Below, piece by piece: positions 54,363-63,531 of a DNA stretch of 64,000 nucleotides. The first letter of the stretch is position 1. Each line of letters opens with the position of its first letter. The stretch is from Falciphora oryzae (taxonomy: Eukaryota; Ascomycota; Sordariomycetes; Magnaporthales; Magnaporthaceae): NCBI GenBank assembly GCA_000733355.1, contig JNVV01000004.1:1425055-1489054 (forward strand). The letters run 5' to 3'. A program made the translations under genes and the position numbers. Below the pieces are notes generated by a model. The model was given only the letters and a program-made list of their open reading frames with translations. It was not told the DNA's origin and searched no databases.

Positions 54363-55396
54363 ATGCATTTCCTCTCCCTGCTTTCCCTGGCGGCCGCCTG
54401 CGGCGCGGCCGTCGTGCCTCGCCAGGAGGCGGCCCGCTCTGACCAGATCCACAACTGGATGGCCGGCCCCTTCCCCGCGGACAACAGCCGGCTGCGCCTC
54501 GCCGTCCCCGAGGTGCGGACCATGACGGTCGACGAGATCATGGAGAAGGGCGGCAACGCCACCGTCGCGTCCCCTTCGCCCGACATGGTCCCCGCGAGCA
54601 AGGAGCGTCGCGACATCTTCGGCAACGATGACCGGGTCCTCAAGACCGACACCACCTACCCCTGGTCGGCCATGGGTCGCCTCCTGATCCAGTCGCCCAA
54701 CGGCAACTACATCTGCTCCGGGTCCATGGTTGGTGCGCGTGTGCTCCTGGCGGCGCGCCACTGCATCGTCGACGGCGCCTCGTACACCTTCTCGCCGGCC
54801 TACTACAACGGCGACCGCTTCCCCACCTCCTTCGCCACCCTCATCATCAGGATCCCTGGCAAGAACGAGGACAACAACGGGTGCGGCTGGAAGGACGACT
54901 GGGCCCTCTTCATCCTGAACAGGAACCCCGGCAACGGCTACCTCGGGTTCAAGACCTTCCCTGACAGCCTGTCGGGCGCCAGTGCCGACTGGTGGAACTA
55001 CGGCTACCCCGGTGACAAATCCCCTCCGGGGCCTTATGCGCAAAACCGTACGTGCTTTTCCTTTGCCCCCCTTCACTTCGACTTTGCCTCCAAACCCCCC
55101 TATTACTGTTCCCCCCGAGATTTGGAGAAGAACACAAAGGCTGACGCTAGACTCCCACCGACCGCGCAGGCTTCAAGGTCAGCAAGAGCCCCGGCTGCGG
55201 CAGCAGCGAGGGAGGAGCGCTGCTTTCTGACGCCGACGCGGCGGGCGGCCAGTCGGGCGGTCCCATCTGGATCCCCGAGTCCGACGGGCGCTACCAGTAC
55301 GCCGTCCTGGTCGGCGGCAGCCCCCAGAACACGGTGCTGTCGCACGGCTCTGCCCTGCTCAACGCCATCGTCGCGGCCAGGAGGGACTACCCCTGA
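54363..55396 (+). CDS. Secreted trypsin-like serine protease
   Basis: Chymotrypsin-fold protease (S1/S1B, glutamyl-endopeptidase-like by layout). Exons 54363-55047 and 55170-55396 join in frame to about 303 aa. The signal peptide is MHFLSLLSLAAACGAAV. A propeptide probably ends near ERR at residues 81-83, before DIFGNDDR. The catalytic triad is visible: His in LLAARHCIV (about 133), Asp in GWKDDWAL (about 179) and Ser in AAGGQSGGPIW (about 257). A likely disulfide joins the Cys in YICSGSM to that in ARHCIV. The Asp of the triad sits in a D-D-W-A-L block typical of fungal secreted members. The enzyme is probably extracellular. Confidence 0.85.
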
Positions 55397-56477
55397 GCTG
55401 CTGCCTCGAGAGGGAGGAGTCACTTCTATCCCGTAAGGAGTCGGACATGATCACCTCCTTCACTGTGGCATCGCGCCAACCCTGTCAAAAAGATGCAGAA
55501 GCACGTGTACACGGTTATAGACAGCTGCTCCCTTTGTTTCACTTCTTCATCATGTGAGAGTTTATCGTATCGGGGGTTTGGAGAAGTCAGGTGCCAGCTA
55601 CACCTTTTTGGGCAGGTCCATCAGTTGGATTCAGGGGCGAACAGAACACACTGTCTTGCATCACAACCACCCGGGCAACGTTACAATTCACAGGGGAATT
55701 TCTGGGGCGACAAGAAAACCGGCTTAGAGTGATCTTCCAGACCTGCCTTTTCCAATTGGCGACACGAATTGAGTGGACGGAATTACCAAATGGCCGTGAG
55801 TTTGTTACGAAAAAGGGGGCGACCGTTCTCCAATATCTCTGGGGCAATGACGTTTGTTGGAGGTCACGACGGCTCCGCCATGGGGGAAAAGCTTGCTCAA
55901 TGCCACCTGCCTGGAGGGTTCTAGCGGCCACTGGGTGGCCCGGTGCCTGTGCTGTGGATTGAGAGGAGAAGTCGACCCCAGCAGTCCCCTAAATCCACCA
56001 TTATTTTTGGATACGAGTGCTCCACCACGGAACCAGGCACGCGGACACCGCAAATCAATTTCCCCAACCTCATCGTGTTCAAGCGACACGATGGACACGA
56101 GCCGAGGGGAGTGGGGGAAATCGTCGGGCTGCCGGCACCACGACCGGGTATCCCTTGCCGAAATCTGGGGCACTTGGCATAGAACGGCCCGCACGGCTGG
56201 GAAAAACGAGGTTGTCATGATGATGGCGCGGCTCTGCAGCGAAATGCATCGCTTCCATGGAAGGGGAAAAGGGGCGGCAAGGGGGAAGCAAAAGGGTGTA
56301 TAAAGACGATGGCTTCCTCGCCCAAGACGGACACGTTCTTCTTTCCATCCTCATCCCGATCAACACCATCAGGCATCCCTTAATACTACCTCCTATACAA
56401 ACCCATTAATTCCATATTCCGCTACTTCCTTCCCACACACAAGACAAACCACACAAGTCTCCCACAACACCGCCATA
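55397..56477. other. Intergenic
   Basis: About 1.1 kb. TATAAAG at about 56298 followed by a CT/CA-rich leader looks like the promoter of the small secreted protein gene. No gene is seen. Confidence 0.5.
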
Positions 56478-56921
56478 ATGCAGTTCACCACCGCCACCAT
56501 CATCACCCTCCTGGCCGCCGTCGCCTCGGCCGCCCCCGCCGGCAAGCTCGCCGCCGTGTCCAAGATGGCCGACGACGCCAAGTGGACCATCGAGGGCTTC
56601 ACCCGCACCTGCAACGACGCGGACACCTCGTGCACCGTCAACTTCACCATCGACACCGGTGCCGACGCCACCGACTGCACCTACAAGGTCGACGCCGACA
56701 AGGAGGCGTCGCGCGCCCCGGCGAACGGCGTCGCCTGCGGCGACTACACCGTCTCGGCCTCGTGGAGCGGCCAGTTCGGCGAGGGCCAGGGCTTCACCAC
56801 CCTCGCCGTCGTCGACAACGTGAACCGCCTCATCGCCTGGCCCGCCTACACCGACAAGCAGCTCGTCAACGGCCAGGCCGTCGTCCCGGACCAGGCCTAC
56901 ACCCCTGCCAGGCTCGGTTAG
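56478..56921 (+). CDS. Small secreted protein, four cysteines
   Basis: A single exon encodes 147 aa. The N-terminus MQFTTATIITLLAAVASAAP is a clear signal peptide with an ASA-type cleavage site. The mature part of about 128 residues has four Cys: TRTCNDADTSC, TDCTYKV and VACGDYTV, enough for two disulfides. The rest includes WTIEGFTR, ASWSGQFGEGQGF and NRLIAWPAYTD. I do not recognise a named family; small secreted fungal proteins of this size are candidates for cell-surface or host-interaction roles, which is inference only. There is strong G/C third-position bias and a TATA box about 180 bp upstream, suggesting a well-expressed gene. Confidence 0.8.
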   Translation: MQFTTATIITLLAAVASAAPAGKLAAVSKMADDAKWTIEGFTRTCNDADTSCTVNFTIDTGADATDCTYKVDADKEASRAPANGVACGDYTVSASWSGQFGEGQGFTTLAVVDNVNRLIAWPAYTDKQLVNGQAVVPDQAYTPARLG

Positions 56922-57163
56922 ATTGTTTTTGTGTGGAGGCTAGTGTTTGTTGAAGGCGTTGGGTGTTGTATGAAGACTGTGTTTTTGAGATGAACGAGAC
57001 GGAACGTTCCATTGCGGAATGGATGAAGAGGGAGAGAAGTCCCGATTTAATGTTTTGCATAATGAGATACTAGAAATAGACATGGGATGGCCATTTGGCT
57101 TCAGATGATGGGTTACATGCAGATAAAAAGACATCTGCTCCCCAGTGCCCTACATTCACCCCC

Positions 57164-58187
57164 TCAGTACGTCGACGGAACCATGGTAAGGACGCCGCCG
57201 TCGATCAACAGTGACAGGCCATTGAGATAAGCCCCTGCCCGAGAACAGAGGAACAAAGTCGCGCCAGCGATGTCTGTCTCGTCCCCGAACCGCTTTGCGG
57301 GGATGAATGCGGATGGGAACGTCTTGCCGTCGAAGACGAACTTTTCGCTTATTTCGCCTGCCCCTTGTTAGTTGGATACGAATTTTGCAACCAAGATGCC
57401 TCACAGCAAAAGGCTGGCCACACTCACTCGGAAAGACGCCCGGATTCAGGATGTTGGCCCTGATGCCATATCCAAGGAACAAGTTCCCCAGCATCTTGAA
57501 GATGTGGTTCACAGCAACCTTGCTGGCGTTGTACGGCATGCCCCCCTTGCCCAGCACGGCGCGCACGTACGAGCCCACGCTGGCCGTGACGACGACCTGG
57601 CTCGGCACGCCGGGCAAGTTCCCGGCCTTGTTCCCGCGGTCCAGCAGGTCCAGGAACGCGACGGCGGTGAAGAAGGGCGCCTGCACGTTGACCTCGAGCA
57701 CGCGCCCAAACTGCTCCTCGGTCCAGTGCTCAAAGATGTGCTGCTGCAGCTCCGCCGGCGTCGGCTTTCCGGTCACCCCGTCCAGGGAGGTCGGCAGGAC
57801 CCCCGCGAGGTCGGGCCCCGTGGCGCCCGCGTTGGCGATAACCAGGTTGACGTGCCCGACCTCGGCGGCGACGCGCGCGGCGGCGGCGGCTAGTTGGTCC
57901 TTGCTGGTGACGTCGGTCTGGATCGGCACGATGATGTCGCTGTTGGTGTCGCCGTCGCCGCGGGGCGGGCACAGCAGCGCCGTCTCCTGCAGCTTCTCGA
58001 GCCGCCGGCCCAGGACGTAGACGCGGCGGGCGCCGTTGTGGGCTAGCGCCAGGGCCATGGTGCGCCCGATTCCCGTCCCGCCGCCCGTCACGACGGCGAC
58101 CATGCCCGGGACGCTGAAGAGCTTGGCGGGGTCGTACTTGTCGCCGGGGGACGGCGCCGGCGCCGGTGTGCTATCTGGGGCTTCCAT
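57164..58187 (-). CDS. Short-chain dehydrogenase/reductase
   Basis: NAD(P)-dependent oxidoreductase of the classical SDR family. Exons 58187-57428 and 57357-57164 join in frame to about 317 aa; the splice site is GTGAGT and the 3' end GGGGCAG. Cofactor motif VVTGGGTGIGRTMALALA (about residues 33-50) and a basic VLGRRLEKL after strand 2 favour NADP. IANAG is present at about 120; the catalytic Ser lies in VVTASVGSY and the pair is YNASK (about 219). The C-terminal exon gives RFGDETDIAGATLFLCSRAG and YLNGLSLLIDGG, the usual SDR end. The substrate is unknown. The start ATG at 58187 is 75 bp from the copia C LTR at 58262, so its promoter may be displaced. Confidence 0.85.
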
Positions 58188-58261
58188 CGTGGTTTGCCTT
58201 GTGGTTAGGATGTAGTACCTCGGGAGCTTGACTACCAATCGGCCAACACTTTTTCATTTTG

Positions 58262-58403
58262 TGTCGGAGGTAGGCCCGTGCCCTGTGCACGGGCCCTACC
58301 AGGGCCATTTAGCCCTCCCGGGCCTGTGCCCTGCACAGGCTTCCAGAGTAGTCCACAACACAACACTCGTTACAGGCTGTGCTGCCTGGATTCACCTCCC
58401 ACA
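58262..58403 (+). repeat. Copia C 5' LTR (142 bp)
   Basis: Begins TGTCGGAGGT and ends ACCTCCCACA, inverted apart from one base; the end is fixed by the adjacent primer site. It contains a long hairpin near 58268-58300 (GGTAGG-CCCGTGC paired with GCACGGGCCCTACC). It is short for an LTR. Confidence 0.75.
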
Positions 58404-58415
58404 GGTTATGAGCCC
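58404..58415 (+). other. Copia C primer-binding site
   Basis: GGTTATGAGCCC directly after the LTR, a perfect complement to the initiator tRNA-Met anticodon stem-loop, the half-tRNA primer of copia-type elements. Confidence 0.8.
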
Positions 58416-58688
58416 TCTCATATACCGCTTCCAGGCCTAGATTGTTGGTTTGAAAACATTTAGAGCATCATTTTAAGTCAATTTTCCACGGATAAACGTT
58501 AGAATCGGGCAGTTTACCCTACTAGGCGCTGGTAGGGCCGATTGAGGGCGCCGGGAAAATTTTTCACGTACCAACTTCAACAACCAACGACTTTAACAAC
58601 GAGCCCAAAAGGGCCCTAAAACGTCCAAAACAACGGGAAGTAGCCAAATCCTTTAGGTCTTTTCCCCTGCCTGCGGTACGACGCCAGG

Positions 58689-59394
58689 ATGGCCGAGTAT
58701 CGGGAGGTTGCAATCCGGATCCCGGAGCTTTTAGGACCCTCCAATCTGGAGGCCTGGAAACGTACAGTTAAGGTGTATCTAACCGCATCCCGTAACGTTG
58801 CTTTTATTAGCCCCAACCCCCCGCCAAAGCCTTAAAGCGCTAAAAACTTTAACGACGTCGGCAAATGGCTGTCGCGGAGGACGATAACATGGTATTCCAT
58901 GCGGAGTACAATTGATAAGGTCGTCGTTAAGCTCGAAAAAAACGGCTGGAATCGCCTTAAGGATAACGAGGATTAAAACCCCAAAGCGCTTTAAGACAAA
59001 GTTTTAAAGACGATCGGCAAAACCGCCGATTTAAGGGTTAACGATTTGATCGACGAGCACTATAGCCTAACCGTCGAAAAGTTCCGTAGCGACGTCAAAA
59101 AATATACCGATAGGTAGCTCGAAGTCAAACAAGCGCTTAATTAGGCCGAGGTTATAATCCTTTAGCGAACGTTAATAAAGAGTTTCGTTAAAAAATTTAG
59201 CTCTAATTACCCAAGCGTTATCGCGATCGCCCTAGGCAGTTGCGAAGGCGACAAGCGTACTCCAGCCAACTTTATTTCGAAAGTGCTAGAAAACACGAGC
59301 ATTATAAAGGCTTCGGCGACAACGGCATTCGCTAACGCCCGTAGTAAGGCCCCGAACGACGCTAGCAAAAGTGCGCCCGCAAAGAAAAAAAAAA
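58689..59394 (+). pseudogene. Copia C gag
   Basis: The ATG at 58689 opens MAEYREVAIRIPELLGPSNL...EAWKRTVKVYL, a copia-type gag start. The frame continues with stops at probable Gln positions (after NPPPKP, KDNED, NPKAL, YTDR and others). Conserved-looking parts are WNRLKDNED and TVEKFRSDVKKYTD. At the A10 run 59385-59394 the gag frame passes into MR-stop, whereas the next frame reads CDKCDFVSAYPHYDAC, probably a zinc-binding motif, and leads into pol. Confidence 0.7.
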
Positions 59395-61160
59395 TGCGAT
59401 AAATGCGATTTCGTTAGCGCTTACCCGCATTACGACGCTTGTAACCGGCATTATCGCGACGGCGACAAAGGATGCTAGGTTTTCCATCCAAAGCTTAAAA
59501 CCGAGTTTATAAAAAATAAGAAAGCGAAATTTGAAGAGAAAAACGAGTCCAATACAAGGGCTTTAAATGTCGCGCCCAACTTACCGATTTAACGCGGTAG
59601 CGCGTATTAGTTCGAAATGGGCAATATTAGTATAGCTAACGTAGCCGCTTCCGATATAGTAATTGGCGATATAAGCTTTTCCAAGCACTATTTTAATAAC
59701 CTAAAGTGGTTCGTTAGCTTTGAAAAAATCCCCGAGCCGTACGAGGCTACTACGGCGACGTCGGAATTTAATAGGTCCTACTATTAGGGCAAGGTTGTAG
59801 TGCTTTGGAGGTCCTCCGAGGGGATTTTAAAGGTTACGACAACAGCTTATTATAGCCCCAAAATGCCCTATAACCTACTGAGCCTGGGCAAATTACGTGC
59901 TAAAGGTATGCTGGATAACCAAGTCAATAACGAGTTCTACTATAAGGAGTTGGGCAAACGGATTGGTACCTATACTTTTAAAAGTAACGTTATTATCGCG
60001 GATACGGTGGTGCCCGAAGCCGAGGAAGCGACGCTGAAGCGCTTGCAAGCGGTCCTGGCGATGCCTAACGTCGCTAGTACGGGTAACGAAAAGCTCGCGG
60101 CTAAGGCGCCGGCGCCCGTCCCGACGGGTAAACCGGTCCCGTACGTCGTTATGTATCGTTGCTTAATGCACGCTAATAAAGATACCGTGCTTAAAGCTTG
60201 CAGAGAGGCCGGCATCCGCGTTAGTGCCTTTAAAGCCGAGAGGCACGTTTGCGAGGATTGCGTGCAGGGCAAAGCGATTTAAGTTATAGGCACGAAGCAT
60301 TTTAAAAAGTCGCAGAGGCCGCTTGCAAGGATTTATATGGATACGATCGGCATTACGCTTACAACAGGCAACGGCTTCAACTACGTCGTGCATTTCCAAG
60401 ACGAAGCTACCTCCTTTGGTTGGGTCCTGTTCAGCAAGCGCAAAGATATTACAGAGGTCGCCCACGAGGTGATCGATTGGATTTAGCGCGTCGAGCTCCA
60501 AACTAGCATTAAAGTATAGTCGCTATATACGGACGAAGGTACCGAGTTTGCGCCCGTAATGCTTCGACGCTGGTGCAAAAAGTACAGTAAAGCTATGGAG
60601 GAATTTGTAACGCGTTGCCCGGAGATGAACGGGATCGTTAAACGCGCTAACAGGACTTTCGTCAATGCTGCGAGGACTGCCCTTAACGCCAATAACTTTA
60701 AAAAGAAGCACTGGGATTACGCGATTGCGGCGGCACGCAAAATTATTAACTATACCCCGTCGAGCGTTAACGAAGACCGCAAATCGCCTTACGAGGCCTG
60801 GATGACTGTTATCGGCCGGCTTGAGAGTTAGCAGAAGCCCCTGTTGAAGACGATCAACACTTAGGGTTCTGTTGTTCAGGTGCTGATTAAGGACCCTAAG
60901 CAATTCCCTCGGGCCGATAAGATAGCTAAGCGGACTGCCCTAGGCCGCCTCTTTAGCTGGAAAGGCACCTAAAACGAGATCCTCCTCGTCAAGATGGACT
61001 TTGACGGCCGGGTACTCCGAGTCCGTGATGCCTACGTTATCGAGGGCACCGGCCGCAACAAGAAAGTTAAATTTGACAGCATCAAAAAGGGCATCGAGGC
61101 TTATGATATAGCCCACGAGGGTGTCGTCGAGGACGTTTATATTAGCGCAAGGGATTAGGT
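59395..61160 (+). pseudogene. Copia C protease and integrase
   Basis: After the Cys pair CDKC the frame shows a protease region (SDIVIGDISFSKHYFNNL, and MPYNLLSLGKLRAKGM as in copia polyproteins). The GAG-pre-integrase block follows, with MYRCLMHANKDTVLKAC and CEDCVQGKAI. The integrase core has IYMDTIG with the first Asp, YTDEGTEF with the second Asp, and PEMNGIVKRANRTFVNAAR, so the D-D-E pattern is largely visible. Stops at 60282, 60486 and 60519 are TAA/TAG. The frame is in phase with the RT part. Confidence 0.75.
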
Positions 61161-62981
61161 TTATACCGACCCGAGCGCACCGGGAAACGAGACCGGCGGC
61201 GCCGACGACGATGCCGTAGCTAGCGGTGGTAAGGTTGGCGATAAGCCCGACGGCGGTAACGACACCGGCGCTGAGGGCGATGCCGGCGCCGGAGGTATCC
61301 CAACCCCGAAGCAAACGCCTGATTGCGATTTGGCTGGCGAAAGTAGCGAGGATACAGAGGAGGGCCCTACTAAAAGCCCTGCCGAGGGCTCCGGGGGCCC
61401 TGCCGTCGACAACGAAGCCACCCTTCGGGCTAAACGTGCCTATAAAAAAAGGCCCTTTCCGCCTCCTAGCGACTGCACGTTACGTCCCCGGGCCTTTAAG
61501 GTGCCCGTTTACGCCAGTATCGCCCCTAAAACCCGCCGTAAGCGCGCTACAACCAAACCGGCGCCAGAGGAGGCCGTTACCGAAGATTTCGAGGATGCTT
61601 CCGCCGAATAAAACGATACCAACGGCGCTTCCGACGCCAAATCGGAGGTGTACCGCAATTGTGACTTAAGCGACGAAGCCGAGATTGATGCTTTCGCCAA
61701 AAGCACGGCGATACTAGCGTTTAAAACAACTTACGTTAACGATAACGTGCTGGTTAATACTATCCCCAACGGGTTTAAAATCCCCGACCTCCAGCTCGTA
61801 AACGTCCAACCAGACCCCAAAACCCCGTATATTCCCAGCAGCTACCGAAACGCGCTAAAGCACCCCAACGAGTACCACAAACACTACCTGCCCGCCATAC
61901 AAAAGCAGGTCACTACTCTCCGAAAAAAAAGCACCTAAGTCATAGCAAACCCCCCGCCGGAAGTCAAAATCCTTCCGGGCAAATGGGTTTACGTGCCCAA
62001 AAACACGCCGAAAGGCACCTTTAAAGAGATCAAAGCGCGTTGGGTCGTCTGCGGCAACTTTAAAGACACTACAAGCGAGGACAAGGCGGCTACCTACGCC
62101 GCTATCGCTCATGCAACCTCTACGAAGGTCTTCTTCGCTGTCGTTGCCGCGAGGGGTATGGTTTGCAAGCAATACGACTTCGTCGCGGCCTATTTGGGAG
62201 CTTTGGTGCCTAAAAGCACTAACGTTTACGTTTAACAGCTTTAAGGTATCGCTGTAGGCGAGAAGGGACAAGTCTGCAAGCTTCGCAAAGCCCTGTACGG
62301 TTTGCGCAAAGCTCCTTTGTAGTGGTACAATATTGTGACGCCTTTCCTAGAGGCGCTGGGCTTTGTCCCAGTTTATTAGGACGTTTGTTTTTACGTCCGC
62401 AAGGCCTCCGGAGGCATGCTTTTGCTGTACGTTAACGATATGCGAATTGCGGCCATAACAAACGACGAGATTGAGGGTATCGCGAGGGAGATCGGAAAGC
62501 ACTTTGAGATTACCGCCCTGGGTGATTTACAAACGTTCCTGGGCATGCAAATAGTCCGGGATAAGGCTAATAAGACGATTAGCTTTTGGCAACGCGATTA
62601 TATTGCCAAAATCATCGCTAAATACGGCCGAGAGGACCTGCACCCCGTCAAAACGCCCTAGCCTTCCGGATTTGTGATCCCGGCAATTTGGGACCCTTTG
62701 CCGGCTAACGAGGTGGCCGTTTACCAATCGGAAGTAGCGAGCCTAGGCTATCTATCCGGCGTTACCCGTTCCGATATGACTTTTACGGTCCGGAGGCTCC
62801 AAGAGGCCCAGTCAGGCCCTGGAAAGGAGCATTTACAACTGATAAAGCACCTCTAGCGCTACCTCACGGGCTTTCGTTAGTACGCTTTACGCTTGGGAGG
62901 CCGGGACTATAGCTAGGACGATATGGGCCTAAAGGCCTACGGCGACGCCTTTTTCGCCAATTGCTTCCGTACGAGGGCATC
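61161..62981 (+). pseudogene. Copia C reverse transcriptase and RNase H (partial)
   Basis: A Gly/Asp-rich linker (61170-61400) precedes the RT. Recognisable RT blocks are PSSYRNALKHPNEYHKHYLP, KWVYVPKN...KARWVVCGNF, KQYDFVAAYLGAL, KLRKALYGLRKAPL followed by stop-WY (Gln expected), and LLLYVNDMRIA, where the catalytic YVDD is YVND. ALGDLQTFLGMQI and SEVASLGYLSGVTRSDMTF lead to RNase H, which stops at 62981. About ten TAA/TAG codons and no frameshift are present. Confidence 0.8.
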
Positions 62982-63412
62982 TGTAACACCCGCCGACCTA
63001 ACGCGCCCGCGGGCGCGATATCAGCTAGCCACGCTCACGCCCTCGCCCGCCAACGGCTTTGGCGATTAGCACCCGCTAACCTAACGCGACCGCAAGCACG
63101 ATATCCGCCAGCTAATAGGGTGGCGCATGCGACGTGTTGTTTTAGGAGAGTTAGATCCAAGGGGTTGTGATACGCTGGTATAGAGGGATCCCTATATGAC
63201 ACATTTAAACCCCGAAGCGTTGATTCGGGACGGAGCATATCTAGACCCGTACGGGCGCCGCGGGGAAGAAGGCATGCCGACGGCAGGCCGACGGCAGCCG
63301 AAGGACTGTGTATAAGAAGGGCCCGAAGGATTTCCTGTAAAGGGGGTTTGGAGGGCAAGCAATCGTTTTTTTGTTTTTTATTATTATATATTTGTCGAGC
63401 TTCGCACTGATA
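62982..63412 (+). repeat. Family B 5' LTR (about 431 bp)
   Basis: It starts TGTAACACCCGCC. Two related CTAACGCG-C-CG-GCGCGATAT type units lie at 63000-63110. The end is placed near ACTGATA by comparison with 8766-9197; it is uncertain by several bases. Confidence 0.65.
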
Positions 63413-63531
63413 AACCGCTGAACCTTTGAGATCCCCTTTCCCTACAGGCGTGACCTTTTCCTTTAGGGGGCCACAGTCTGTTATAATTCGATTGCTTCTC
63501 CTGTTTAGACTTTTAGCATTTATTAGCTACG

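Larger units (their letters stand above)
58262..62981 (+). mobile_element. Ty1/copia element family C, RIP-damaged, 3' end displaced
   Basis: Order: 142-bp 5' LTR, primer site, about 270-bp leader, gag, protease, integrase, RT and RNase H. From about 59395 to 62981 a single frame runs without a shift, interrupted only by TAA/TAG codons mostly at Gln positions. At 62982 it is cut, inside RNase H (AYGDAFFANCFRTRAS), by the LTR of a family B element, so the remaining RNase H and the 3' LTR must lie beyond the window if they exist. LTR and gag differ from family A, so this is a separate lineage. Confidence 0.87.

Noticed and set aside
48303..58187. Starship-type giant element carrying NLR, protease and SDR cargo
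   Set aside because: No tyrosine-recombinase (DUF3435) captain gene or element ends are visible in the window.
58689..62981. Reassigned stop codons (TAA/TAG read as Gln) in the transposons
   Set aside because: Many normal CAA/CAG codons remain in the same frames, host genes end in TAA/TAG normally, and catalytic residues are mutated by the same transitions.
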